From Candidatus Bathyarchaeum sp. (GTDB lineage Archaea; Thermoproteota; Bathyarchaeia; Bathyarchaeales; Bathyarchaeaceae), in the NCBI GenBank assembly GCA_004376385.1, contig SOJY01000127.1, positions 1 to 24,690 of the forward strand: 24,690 nt of DNA. The letters are read 5' to 3'. Made by a program: the position numbers and the translations under genes. The notes beneath the pieces were generated by a model, which searched no databases, was not told the DNA's origin, and was given only the letters and a program-made list of their open reading frames with translations. Shown piece after piece: positions 1-7,530 of the stretch (position 1 is its first letter; each line of letters begins with the position of its first letter).

Positions 1-200
1 TCTTTTTGTTTGATAACTAGCGCATATATTACGTTGATATATCTCTGAACCCGAATATTTCCAATGGAACAATTTCACCACTGAACTTCCACATTTCTTC
101 ACAGGTTTCATGTATATTTTGTTGAAGTTAATTTTCTTGGATGTACCGGCAATACGTGACTTGTCATACATATTCTGGATTCATCAAAACTAAATAGTCC

Positions 201-208
201 TTTAAAAT
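201..208 (+). promoter_or_regulatory. TATA-like box ahead of the first gene
   Basis: TTTAAAAT lies about 26 nt before a likely transcription start near 231. It is followed by a strong ribosome-binding site, GAGGAG at 237-242, five bases before the ATG at 248. The rest of 1-247 shows no coding signal I can support. Confidence 0.4.
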
Positions 209-247
209 AAGAGTAAAACATCCGAAAATTTAGAGCGAGGAGACTAA

Positions 248-799
248 ATGCCAATAGAATCACGATTGTCAAAATTTGATTTTGTACGTTCCATGCCACA
301 GATAATAGTATTGACGTTGTTTGCCTCTGCGGCACTTGTTCTAGCATGGGTCGGCTTGCTAACATGGACTGACATATCCGTTTGGAATAAGGACATCGGC
401 AGCATATTCTTCGGCTCTAGGACAGGCGAAGCCATCAGCCTAGGAATAGGCATGGCAGTTATCCACTACTTCTTGATTGGCCTGTCACTGCTTGCCGCGG
501 GGTTAGTGCTGTTTCTAAGAAGCCGTATTGGAGTCACGAAACCACACTTGGGGCTGATAGCACCCCAAAAAGTGAAAAATATAAAGAAAATGAAGACAGA
601 AAATTCTGAGGTTAAATCGCCGCTGAAGGAAGAAAACGCGGCGGCACGTGAAGAAAGATTCTTCTCAGGATGCCTTCATCACTTTGGGTATCTGTCAAGC
701 CGCCCAAAGGATTCTCCCATTCCTCAAGAGTGCATTATCTGCCTGCGATTAGGAGACTGCATGGTAGCGACTGTTTACGTGAAAAAAATAAACAAATAA
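248..799 (+). CDS. Two-TM membrane protein with C-terminal Cys/His cluster
   Basis: A 183-residue protein of unknown function. Hydrophobic helices lie near residues 17-40 and 66-90, followed by a charged linker (about 100-137) and a short soluble tail. The tail has a compact motif: Cys142, His144, His145, then FGYL, a RPK tripeptide, IP, and Cys162, Cys165 and Cys171. This CxHH...CxxC...C arrangement looks like a small metal-binding knuckle. I recall similar tails on unrelated membrane proteins of Bathyarchaeia-like archaea, but cannot check that here. The ATG start is well supported by GAGGAG with five-base spacing. It converges with the next gene and stands alone. Real gene: confident. Function: unknown. 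Confidence 0.75.
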   Translation: MPIESRLSKFDFVRSMPQIIVLTLFASAALVLAWVGLLTWTDISVWNKDIGSIFFGSRTGEAISLGIGMAVIHYFLIGLSLLAAGLVLFLRSRIGVTKPHLGLIAPQKVKNIKKMKTENSEVKSPLKEENAAAREERFFSGCLHHFGYLSSRPKDSPIPQECIICLRLGDCMVATVYVKKINK

Positions 800-803
800 T
801 AAC

Positions 804-852
804 AAACTGGAACGTATTAAAATAGACCTGTATTCTCAGTTCTTTCCAGTTT
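804..852 (+). terminator. Inverted repeat between convergent genes
   Basis: AAACTGGAA (804-812) is a perfect 9-base inverted match to TTCCAGTTT (844-852), with a 31-base loop, followed by a pyrimidine-rich run (TTCTCTTC). It sits just past the stop of the first gene, so a transcription-end role for that gene is the simplest reading. A second, weaker pair (ACCTCA 866-871, TGAGGT 894-899) follows in the same gap. Confidence 0.4.
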
Positions 853-937
853 TTCTCTTCTAACGACCTCAGTTAACGAAGTTTGCAAATCTTTGAGGTT
901 ACTCCAAAAAAGTGAGGTACCTGCGCTTATACCGTTT

Positions 938-1489
938 TCACGTAGTTGATTTGGAGACGTAGATTCTTAGAGCGGACAGCATAACCCATATGGAGGTTGC
1001 CATTAAGGATATTATCTCAGGCACCGCAATCCCAGAACGGTATATGTCCATCCCATATAATATCCATGAAACAAGACCAATAATTAAAGCTGCAAACGCT
1101 AGAACCGATCTTTTTTCTACGACATAGCTAACGGAAGCAAAGTACAGCGCCACAAAGAACAACACTGAAACCTGAAAATGAAGAGAACCGTAAACCTCAT
1201 CAAAGGTGGCAACCAGCTGAAGCGTTAACCCGACCAGCACAAGAATGCAGCTCGTGTATTTGGCGTGATTCCTAAAGCTTACGAGGGAATAAAGCATTGT
1301 AAAGAATCCGGATAACAATAAGCCGAAATTGAACAACGGTGCCACCTCACTGTTAACAGAATGCCCGAGGTCACTTAGAGCATTATTCCACCAGCTAAAC
1401 CACGGCGACAAAAATATGGAGATAACTATGAAAAAAAATGCTGTCAAAGGTCCGAGTAGACCAAAAAGAGCCCAATTCCTTTCTTTCAA
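938..1489 (-). CDS. DUF998-type integral membrane protein
   Basis: A 183-residue, strongly hydrophobic protein with about six predicted membrane helices (near 8-28, 50-70, 79-95, 103-124, 128-147, 155-175). After the first helix it carries the pattern SPWFSWWNNALSDLGH, which fits the DUF998 family (short six-helix proteins with a conserved N-x-LSDLG segment after helix 1). Function is unknown for the family. The start is TTG; upstream on the coding strand there is GGAGG twelve bases away, and no better in-frame start is visible. It is transcribed toward the preceding gene and shares no operon with its neighbours. Confidence 0.75.
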   Translation of the reverse strand: MKERNWALFGLLGPLTAFFFIVISIFLSPWFSWWNNALSDLGHSVNSEVAPLFNFGLLLSGFFTMLYSLVSFRNHAKYTSCILVLVGLTLQLVATFDEVYGSLHFQVSVLFFVALYFASVSYVVEKRSVLAFAALIIGLVSWILYGMDIYRSGIAVPEIISLMATSIWVMLSALRIYVSKSTT

Positions 1490-1652
1490 AGCGTTACTCA
1501 GCCTCCGTTTATCTGTCGTCAGCTAATTGGTAGTTCGCTGTAAAAGGTTTATCTTGTGCGGTATGGTCAAGGTAAAGGATTTCATTTTTTGTTGCGTCAA
1601 TAGTGGCTATCTGCTGTTTTTATCCAATATACAGTTATCTCAGCATTAATCG

Positions 1653-1660
1653 TTATATAC
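1653..1660 (+). promoter_or_regulatory. TATA-like box for the sequon-rich membrane protein
   Basis: TTATATAC is centred near 1656, predicting transcription from about 1683. That is downstream of the first in-frame ATG (1667) and eight bases before the ATG at 1691, so it favours 1691 as the real start with a near-leaderless message. Confidence 0.45.
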
Positions 1661-1690
1661 GTTTAAATGTTAGTATGCCTTATCGAAAAA

Positions 1691-2218
1691 ATGGGAACTC
1701 AGACAAAAATGAGGACCAACTTCCGCGATTTTATTGCTTTCCTGAATCGTTCAAAAAGAACATTAATACTGATAATAATTGTCGCCCTAACATCAGTGGC
1801 CGTCACCACCACAATTTCCATACTGTTGAGCAAGACCACCAATTTAACGGTTCCAAGCCTCGGAACCGTAAAGACAATCGGCGTTGAAGTATACTGGGAC
1901 CAGAACAGAGAAAACAAAACAGAAGAAATTAATTGGGACGAAATGTGGGTCGGATCATCGAAAAATATGACATTATACATACAAAGCGTCAGTAACTACA
2001 AAATAACTATAAACCTTAATGTCACAGACTGGAATCCAGCCAACGTTTCAGATTACACGAATGTATCATGGGACTACAATGGAACACCACTCAATCCCGG
2101 AGAAACCATTCAAGTGACCCTGACTTTGTCAGTTCCTTCGTCTCCATCTTTCGTTAGATATCTTATAGATGAAAAAGTGCAAAACTTCAGCTTCGACATC
2201 CACATCGTCGCATCTTAA
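1691..2218 (+). CDS. Single-TM protein with glycosylated beta-sandwich-like ectodomain
   Basis: About 175 residues from the ATG at 1691; a longer form from 1667 is possible but would start upstream of the predicted transcript. A basic N-terminus is followed by one membrane helix (about residues 23-46) and an extracellular part of about 130 residues that is rich in beta-prone segments and has no cysteine. It carries eight N-x-S/T sequons, consistent with archaeal N-glycosylation. Motifs include GVEVYWDQN, a WDxxWVGSSKNMT stretch and WDYNGTPLNPGE, reminiscent of secreted archaeal proteins in which a Thr/Ser-rich beta-sandwich follows a membrane anchor. Function unknown; a cell-surface or envelope role is an inference from topology. 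Confidence 0.7.
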   Translation: MGTQTKMRTNFRDFIAFLNRSKRTLILIIIVALTSVAVTTTISILLSKTTNLTVPSLGTVKTIGVEVYWDQNRENKTEEINWDEMWVGSSKNMTLYIQSVSNYKITINLNVTDWNPANVSDYTNVSWDYNGTPLNPGETIQVTLTLSVPSSPSFVRYLIDEKVQNFSFDIHIVAS

Positions 2219-2289
2219 TTGAATATTGCAAATAGAAACCGTAATTCTTAATTTTGTTCAGATGACCCCATTTACTTGGTGACATAGTT

Positions 2290-2440
2290 TTGGTTAAAGA
2301 GGGGGAGAAAGCTCCAAACTTCTCTGCAAGCAGCGACGAACAGATGTTTCGGTGAGCGATTATCAAAGGAAAAAATAGTATTACATTTCGACTCTAAAGA
2401 AGGAACGAATGAAAGGACACGCACAAGTTTGCCTATTAGA
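2290..2440 (+). pseudogene. Decayed peroxiredoxin (Bcp/PrxQ-like) remnant
   Basis: Three consecutive reading frames give matching pieces of one protein. From TTG at 2290 one reads LVKEGEKAPNFSASSDEQMF, then a stop at 2353. In the next frame (2352-2375) comes VSDYQRKK and a stop. In the third frame (from 2375) comes IVLHFDSKEGTNERT. In order these match the start of a thioredoxin-dependent peroxiredoxin: VKEGDKAPDF, then LSDYKGKKVVLYFYPKD, then TPGCT. The position of the peroxidatic Cys is occupied by Arg. Past about 2440 the similarity fades. So there are two frameshifts, stops and loss of the catalytic residue. The rest of this 421-nt gap (2441-2639) shows nothing else I can support, apart from a possible TATA element just before the next gene. 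Confidence 0.7.
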
Positions 2441-2639
2441 CCTAACGGGCAAGGCATCAAGTTAATTTTTGGAAAGTATCAGTTTATCATCTAAAATTAA
2501 AACCTGATTCTCTTGTTTGGCACATGGGATCGTTTGTCTGTGTCTCTTTAGTATCGAAAATGGACTGTAAAGTGAAGCAGTCTACGCGTCTTGTTTATTT
2601 ACTGTCTCTTAACTAATTATAGAACGGATGTAGAATTGC

Positions 2640-3362
2640 ATGTCTGGAGCTGAAACGCTTATTCCTTTTCTCAGAGAGAAGGGAAAGGGGGATCAACCTA
2701 CAATTATAATAGATAGCCGTGAGGCGAAAACGGCACCGAAAATAGTCAAGGGACTGAAGGAGCTTGGCGCCGACATTAGCATACGGTACCTCGAGAAGGG
2801 CGACTATGTTATTTCAAACATCTGTGCCTTTGAAAGAAAAACTGTCAGCGACTTCGTTTACACTCTTACCCGACGGTACCTCTTCGATCAATTATACACC
2901 TTAAAGGAGTGCTATGAGAAACCCTTCATTCTAATCGAGGGTTACTTGCCTATCGTCTACAAATACAGCAAGATTCAGCCCGCCTCTGTTTGGGGAGCCA
3001 TGTTCGCTTTGGCTAAACAGGGAATCAATCTGATTCACACAAATAGCTACAAGGAAACGGTGGATTTCCTGTACACGGCTGCAAAACAGGAACAGATCGT
3101 TGAGAAGAGGTCTCCAGTTGTGCATCCCGTGAAAAAGCATGATACGTTGGCTGATGCTCAAATCTTTTTTATGGCTAGTCTCCCGAATATCGGAAGAGAA
3201 AAAGCTGTATCGCTCCTGAACTCTTACCAGTGTCCATTAAATGCCCTCATAAATGTGGATCAGTGGTCAAAGGATGTTCATGGTTTAGGACCGAAAATCA
3301 CCAAGAAAGTGAAAGATGTTATTCACAAAACCTACGAAGAAACAGAGGAACCGACAAAATAG
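2640..3362 (+). CDS. xpf: XPF/ERCC4-family DNA nuclease, helicase-less (crenarchaeal type)
   Basis: A structure-specific endonuclease that would cut 3'-flap and fork-like DNA in repair, usually as a dimer with PCNA. The ERCC4 nuclease fold spans about residues 20-150: IIIDSRE (22-28), GDY (Asp55), and the hallmark ERKxxxD as Glu65, Arg66, Lys67, Asp71. A helix-hairpin-helix pair follows at about 175-232 (MASLPNIGREKA and VHGLGPKITKKV). At 240 residues it is the short form without the SF2 helicase found in euryarchaeal Hef. The C-terminus (EETEEPTK) shows no clear PCNA-interacting box, unlike Sulfolobus XPF. The ATG at 2640 may be leaderless: AATTATAG around 2614-2621 lies about 26 nt upstream. 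It is monocistronic or the first gene before the sugar pair. Confidence 0.9.
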   Translation: MSGAETLIPFLREKGKGDQPTIIIDSREAKTAPKIVKGLKELGADISIRYLEKGDYVISNICAFERKTVSDFVYTLTRRYLFDQLYTLKECYEKPFILIEGYLPIVYKYSKIQPASVWGAMFALAKQGINLIHTNSYKETVDFLYTAAKQEQIVEKRSPVVHPVKKHDTLADAQIFFMASLPNIGREKAVSLLNSYQCPLNALINVDQWSKDVHGLGPKITKKVKDVIHKTYEETEEPTK

Positions 3363-3397
3363 CAAAAGTGTGTTCTTGTTCTTAATTTTAACATCGA

Positions 3398-3405
3398 TTA
3401 TATTT
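3398..3405 (+). promoter_or_regulatory. TATA-like box for the phosphohexomutase/nucleotidyltransferase pair
   Basis: TTATATTT predicts transcription from about 3427. This lies after the upstream TTG (3414) and before the TTG at 3447, which has its own ribosome-binding site (GAGGAA, 3435-3440, six-base spacing). It therefore helps choose the start of the next gene. Confidence 0.4.
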
Positions 3406-3446
3406 TAAGTGAGTTGACCGAAAATAGAATCTTAGAGGAAAACGTT

Positions 3447-4820
3447 TTGACCGCTTCTGGAAAAACAGACTTTGACCACATCTTCAGAGCCTACGACATA
3501 AGAGGAATCTTCGGCAAGGACCTGACGGAAGAAGTTGCAACCAAGATAGGAGCAGCCTTCGCCACCTTCTTAGAAGGCAAAACCGTCGTAGTCGGCAGAG
3601 ACGTCAGAATCAGCGGAGAACAACTTCGAGACGCCCTAGTTTCTGGACTCATTTCCCGCTGTAACGTAACGGACGTAGGCGTTGTTCCAACTCCTCTACT
3701 ATATTTTGCCGCAAATCGTCTCCAGAAGGACGCTGGAATCATGGTTACTGCATCCCACAACCCGCCCCAATGGAACGGATTCAAGGCGTTCAGGGGACAG
3801 AAGGGAAGCATTTACGGTAAGGACATGGAAACGATTAGAGATTATGCGAAGGGGATTGATCCGAAAAAGTTGGGTGAACCGAGGGGAAAAACAGTATGTC
3901 ACGAGGGTATTATCAGGGAATATCAGGATTTTGTTCAGAGCAAGATACGGCTTGAAAGAAAGCTTAATGTTGTAGCCGACACAGCAAATGGCACCTGTGG
4001 ATTAGTAGCTCCAGCCATATTCGAAAGATTAGGCTGTGACATTTTAACTTTGAATAAAAAGCCTGATGGCACTTTTCCAGCGCATCTGCCTGTGCCAAAG
4101 GCGGAGACTTTGGGCGAATTAATGAATGAAGTGGTTAGGCACAAGGCGGATTTTGGAGTAGGATATGACGGGGATGGTGACAGAGCAGTGTTCATCGACG
4201 AAAAGGGGAACCTGATCCCCGGAGACTTGACGTTGCTGATTTTTGCCAAAGACATTCTCCAGAAACATCGTGGCGGAAAGGTGGTTTACGAGCTAAGTTG
4301 CTCCATGGCTGTTGAAGAATACGTGAAGAAACTTGGCGGAATCCCCATCGTTGAGCGGGTTGGTCACACCTTCATAATGGATAAGATGATTGGCGAGAAG
4401 GCTCTGTTGGGTGGAGAAAAGAGCAGTCACTTCTATTTCGCTGATGTCTACGGCATGGATGATGGCGTTTTTGCAAGCCTAAAGTTGGCTGAAATCCTCT
4501 CAAAAAGTGATGAGAAACTTTCAGAGATGGTTGCTTCCCTGCCGCAGTATCCGTCAGTCTACGAGAAGAACTTCGAGTGCCCCGACAACCTAAAATTTGT
4601 TGTTATCGAAAAGCTGCGGAGCCAGTTTAAGGAGTATGGGCTGAAGACCTTGAATATTGATGGAGTGAAGTTGATAGAAGAGGACGGCTGGGTGATCTTG
4701 AGGGCATCCAACACTGAGCCGGTAGTAAGAATCTCTGCGGAAGCTAGAACAGAAGAGAAACTGAAGCAACTTTACGATTTTGCGGTCAAGGAACTGAATA
4801 AAGCAATGAAAGGTGATTAA
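3447..4820 (+). CDS. Phosphomannomutase/phosphoglucomutase (alpha-D-phosphohexomutase)
   Basis: Interconverts hexose-6-phosphate and hexose-1-phosphate (mannose, glucose, or glucosamine if GlmM-like) in the cytosol. All four family loops are present (numbering from the longer form starting at TTG 3414): active phosphoserine Ser114 in TASHNP; metal loop DGDGDR (252-257); sugar-binding GEKSSH (334-339); phosphate-binding RASNTEP (430-436). The sugar loop is GEKSSH rather than the common GExSGH, so sugar specificity cannot be read from it. I prefer the TTG at 3447 (457 residues) because it has GAGGAA upstream and the TATA-like box fits; TTG 3414 gives 468 residues. It abuts the next gene with no gap, so both are surely one transcript, supplying sugar-1-phosphate to that nucleotidyltransferase. 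Confidence 0.92.
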   Translation: MTASGKTDFDHIFRAYDIRGIFGKDLTEEVATKIGAAFATFLEGKTVVVGRDVRISGEQLRDALVSGLISRCNVTDVGVVPTPLLYFAANRLQKDAGIMVTASHNPPQWNGFKAFRGQKGSIYGKDMETIRDYAKGIDPKKLGEPRGKTVCHEGIIREYQDFVQSKIRLERKLNVVADTANGTCGLVAPAIFERLGCDILTLNKKPDGTFPAHLPVPKAETLGELMNEVVRHKADFGVGYDGDGDRAVFIDEKGNLIPGDLTLLIFAKDILQKHRGGKVVYELSCSMAVEEYVKKLGGIPIVERVGHTFIMDKMIGEKALLGGEKSSHFYFADVYGMDDGVFASLKLAEILSKSDEKLSEMVASLPQYPSVYEKNFECPDNLKFVVIEKLRSQFKEYGLKTLNIDGVKLIEEDGWVILRASNTEPVVRISAEARTEEKLKQLYDFAVKELNKAMKGD

Positions 4821-6155
4821 TTGCAGGCAATTATCCTTGCTGGAGGAGAGGGAAAGAGGGTTTTTCCCCTTGCAGTTAACAGACCTAAACCCATGTTCAA
4901 GCTTTTAGGAAAGCCTCTCATTCATCATGTCATAGACACCTTGAAGGAAGCTGGCTTAAAGGATTACGTTGTTGTGGTGGGTCACCGTGGAGAACAGATC
5001 AAAAATTACCTGAAAGACGGCAGCAAACTCGGAGTCAACATCGATTATACGGTTCAGAAAGAATCGTTGGGGATGGCGGATGCCCTCAAAACCGCAGAGG
5101 GCTTGGCGGAAGACAACTTTTTTGTTGTCAATGCCGACGATATTTTCGAGGCTTCACTGATAAAACAGATGATGCGCCAATTTAGGGAAGGGGACGCTGA
5201 GATTGTTCTCTCCTGCAAACCAGTGAAAGAAACGTGGAAGTTTGGGATAATCCGCGTTGAGGATGAAAAGGTAACAGATTTTGTTGAGAAGCCTCTGAAG
5301 GGCAAGGAACCAAGCAACTTGGCTGTGGTAGGCGTTTACGTTTTAACCAAACAAATTTTTGAGTACTACAAGAAGATTCCTGTTTCGGATCACCAATACG
5401 AGGATGCGATACTCAGGTTCATCAAAGATAGGAACGTTGTTAAAGCTGTTAGTTATGACGGATTTTTTGCGGGCTACAAGTATCCGTGGGACCTCTTCAC
5501 CATAAACAAGCACCTCATGGACAGGCAAATAAAACAGCAGACAATCGAGGAAGGCGTAAAGATTTCTGAGCGGGCGACTGTTGAAGGAAACGTCTGGATA
5601 GGCAAAGGAGCAAAAGTGTTTGAGGGCGCTTGCGTAAGGGGACCTTGTTACATAGGCGAAAACAGTGTTGTTGGGGGCAACAGTTTGGTTCGCGATTACT
5701 CGTCTTTAGGCAGCAACTGCGTTGTGGGTTTCTCAACAGAAATTAAGCATTCTCTTATCGGCGACGACTGCTGGTTCCACTTAAACTACATCGGAGACTC
5801 CATCATCTCCGATAATTGCCTTTTCGGCGCAGGAACAATAACCGCCAACTTCCGGTTCGACGAGAAGAACGTCAAAGTTCGGATAGGAGAGAAAAGGATA
5901 GATTCCGGCACAAACAAGCTGGGCGCCATAATAGGGGACAACTGCAAAACAGGCATCAACGCCTGTCTAGAACCGGGCGTAAAGATTGGTCCCAAGAGCA
6001 TGGTTGGTCCCAACGTGGACCTCCAAGATGATCTGGAACCCGGAAAGATCATTTTCGTGAACAAGAACAGCTACGTCAAAAAAGACAACAAAATAATCGT
6101 CTCATCAGAGAGCAAACAGCAGCTAATGAATAAACTGAAAAAGCATGAAGCATAA
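4821..6155 (+). CDS. GlmU-like sugar-1-phosphate nucleotidyltransferase/acetyltransferase
   Basis: A 444-residue two-domain enzyme. Residues 1-235 form the nucleotidyltransferase: LAGGEGKR (6-13), PKPM (22-25), and VVNADD (102-107) for the metal site. Residues about 240-425 form a left-handed beta-helix of hexapeptide repeats. The C-terminal domain has His320 in FHLNYIGDS, followed by GAGTITANF. This matches the catalytic His and GAGTIT region of GlmU acetyltransferases, including the archaeal ST0452 type, so both transfer of UMP or dTMP to GlcNAc-1-P/Glc-1-P and acetylation of an amino-sugar phosphate are plausible. The start is TTG directly after the mutase TAA, with GGTGA (4812-4816) as ribosome-binding site. 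The product would be UDP-GlcNAc or dTDP-glucose for glycan synthesis. Confidence 0.9.
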   Translation: MQAIILAGGEGKRVFPLAVNRPKPMFKLLGKPLIHHVIDTLKEAGLKDYVVVVGHRGEQIKNYLKDGSKLGVNIDYTVQKESLGMADALKTAEGLAEDNFFVVNADDIFEASLIKQMMRQFREGDAEIVLSCKPVKETWKFGIIRVEDEKVTDFVEKPLKGKEPSNLAVVGVYVLTKQIFEYYKKIPVSDHQYEDAILRFIKDRNVVKAVSYDGFFAGYKYPWDLFTINKHLMDRQIKQQTIEEGVKISERATVEGNVWIGKGAKVFEGACVRGPCYIGENSVVGGNSLVRDYSSLGSNCVVGFSTEIKHSLIGDDCWFHLNYIGDSIISDNCLFGAGTITANFRFDEKNVKVRIGEKRIDSGTNKLGAIIGDNCKTGINACLEPGVKIGPKSMVGPNVDLQDDLEPGKIIFVNKNSYVKKDNKIIVSSESKQQLMNKLKKHEA

Positions 6156-6179
6156 CCGGAGAATTTGTAACTCTGAGCT

Positions 6180-6234
6180 AACGCTTCCAACTTGCTGTTT
6201 GGGTCAAGAAAGGGAGCGTTTTTGTTGTTTTCTG
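6180..6234 (+). terminator. Hairpin-plus-T-tract terminator after the GlmU-like gene
   Basis: AACGCTTCC (6180-6188) pairs with GGGAGCGTT (6212-6220), a nine-pair stem with one G-U. CTTG/CAAG can pair inside the loop. A T-rich tract (TTTTTGTTGTTTTC) follows from 6219. It closes the mutase/nucleotidyltransferase operon and precedes an independently started Sm gene. Confidence 0.6.
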
Positions 6235-6282
6235 TAGAAATAAATAAGTTCTTCTCTTTCTATTTAGTGGCTAGGTGTTAAG

Positions 6283-6708
6283 ATGTCAGTAGCTAAAAGA
6301 AAGTTCTATGGAGAGATCGGAGCGCTCCTTGACAAAACAGTCATGGTCATTACAACAGATGGAAAAAAATATAGCGGAACCTTATCTGGAATGGATCCTG
6401 ATACGCTAAGCCTCTCATTATCAGACGCTAAGGACGAAAAAGGAACAAAAACACACAAAATTTTCCTGAACGGCAGTATCCTCGCCCAAATCTTCACCAT
6501 CGAGAAACCCTTCGATTTGAAAGCTCTATCCGAACGCCTCGAAAAGGTCTTTCCAACAATGGTTAAACTCTACGAGGACAAGGGCTTCATCTGGGTCATG
6601 GAAAAGATCAAAGTAACCGAAAAGGGCGTAACAGAGGGTTCAGGTCCGATAGCCGAGCGCGTGCAACGAGTCCACGGTTTGTTCACTAAAGAAGCAGCAG
6701 CTAAATAA
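6283..6708 (+). CDS. Sm-like RNA-binding protein, two-domain SmAP3 type
   Basis: A 141-residue protein. Residues about 8-77 form an Sm fold: Sm1 with VMVITTDGKKYSGTLSGMDPDTLSLSL, then Sm2 with KIFLNGSILAQI. After this comes an extra alpha/beta domain (about 80-141), the architecture of archaeal SmAP3 rather than the short SmAP1/2 proteins of about 75 residues. Sm proteins form heptameric rings binding U-rich RNA; the role of the SmAP3 extra domain is not settled. The ATG is preceded by AGGTG. The gene ends inside the end of the convergent PAC2 gene, overlapping it by eight bases, so antisense read-through at the 3' ends is possible. Confidence 0.85.
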   Translation: MSVAKRKFYGEIGALLDKTVMVITTDGKKYSGTLSGMDPDTLSLSLSDAKDEKGTKTHKIFLNGSILAQIFTIEKPFDLKALSERLEKVFPTMVKLYEDKGFIWVMEKIKVTEKGVTEGSGPIAERVQRVHGLFTKEAAAK

Positions 6709-7453
6709 ACCAGCGGAAATCCGCTTCCCGATCCTTTTTTTCTACTGACGAAGGAGAAACAATTCCGAAAGACTTCAATATTTCCCCCGTTTCTTCCGCA
6801 GCGCCACTTAAGTTTTCCAGATTTATTTTCAGATTCAGCATCGTATTAAGCATTTTCAGAATCTCCCGCGTAGCTACTGCATCGGGATACAAGCCAGATG
6901 TTTCAGCTAAGAGACAGAGACCCTTCATGTTCCTTAATTTGGATAATCCGACAAGGAGTCCGGCTACCCCAAAGATGTGCCCTTTCATGACTTTGGCGCC
7001 GAGGCCCAAAGCCTCTTGCAACGTTTCTTTGTCTGAGGCTGTGCAGTAGATGTCGGGTTTTTCGATTTTTTCTTCATTTCTTACTCCACCCACGGTCAGG
7101 ATGTATTTGCATCCAACTTCTTGGGCTATGTCCAAAATTTTTCCGCAGAGTTCATACTGCCCAACCGTGGTCAGGGCTTGTGTGTTACCGTAGAGAATTA
7201 TGAGGTCTCTTTCACCATCTTTGCCTTTGTGGTAATAGAACTGGTTTGTTGGAAAGTATGTCTCTCCCTTGCCCGTTGTCATGGCGAGGTCCTGGAATGC
7301 GGATGATTGAATCTGCGCGAACAGTGTTGCATTCAACTCTTTGATGAGCTGTAAAGCCGTGATGTTTGCGACAAATCCGATGCCGGGTAATCCCTCAATC
7401 AACACTGGGTCATTCAAGACCGGTTTTTCGTAAATTTGAACTTTGCAGACCAT
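6701..7453 (-). CDS. PAC2-family proteasome assembly chaperone homologue
   Basis: A 250-residue member of the PAC2/PbaA-PbaB (COG2047-like) family, which in archaea binds the alpha ring of the 20S proteasome as an assembly or activator factor. Family features: DPVLIEGLPGIGFVANI near the N-terminus (15-31), YGNTQALTTVGQYELCGKILD in the middle, TVGGV near 120, and GVAGLLVGL followed by ETSGLYPDAVA. The last residues are RWFI: hydrophobic, aromatic, any, resembling the C-terminal HbYX proteasome-docking motif with Phe in place of Tyr. The ATG at 7453 has GAAGGT upstream and a good TATA box. It runs divergently from the radical SAM gene. No proteasome subunit is in the window. Confidence 0.85.
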   Translation of the reverse strand: MVCKVQIYEKPVLNDPVLIEGLPGIGFVANITALQLIKELNATLFAQIQSSAFQDLAMTTGKGETYFPTNQFYYHKGKDGERDLIILYGNTQALTTVGQYELCGKILDIAQEVGCKYILTVGGVRNEEKIEKPDIYCTASDKETLQEALGLGAKVMKGHIFGVAGLLVGLSKLRNMKGLCLLAETSGLYPDAVATREILKMLNTMLNLKINLENLSGAAEETGEILKSFGIVSPSSVEKKDREADFRWFI

Positions 7454-7500
7454 ACACGTTAACCTTCAGCGGAACCAGCACAACTAAGAGATAACTTTTC

Positions 7501-7508
7501 AATATAAA
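7501..7508 (-). promoter_or_regulatory. TATA box for the PAC2 gene
   Basis: On the minus strand this reads TTTATATT, a near-consensus archaeal TATA box. Transcription would begin near 7478, giving a leader of about 25 nt with GAAGGT before the ATG. Confidence 0.55.
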
Positions 7509-7530
7509 TGCGATTGTTTATGTGCGCGCG

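Noticed and set aside
1..247. Possible gene fragment at the left edge
   Set aside because: All frames are short and AT-rich without family features; only the promoter elements of the first gene are supportable.
2272..2460. 62-codon minus-strand frame in the gap after the sequon-rich protein
   Set aside because: The opposite strand carries recognisable peroxiredoxin pieces; the minus frame shows no family features and no ribosome-binding site.
3414..3446. Upstream TTG as start of the phosphohexomutase
   Set aside because: It lies before the predicted transcript start and lacks a spaced ribosome-binding site; TTG 3447 has GAGGAA. Not excluded.
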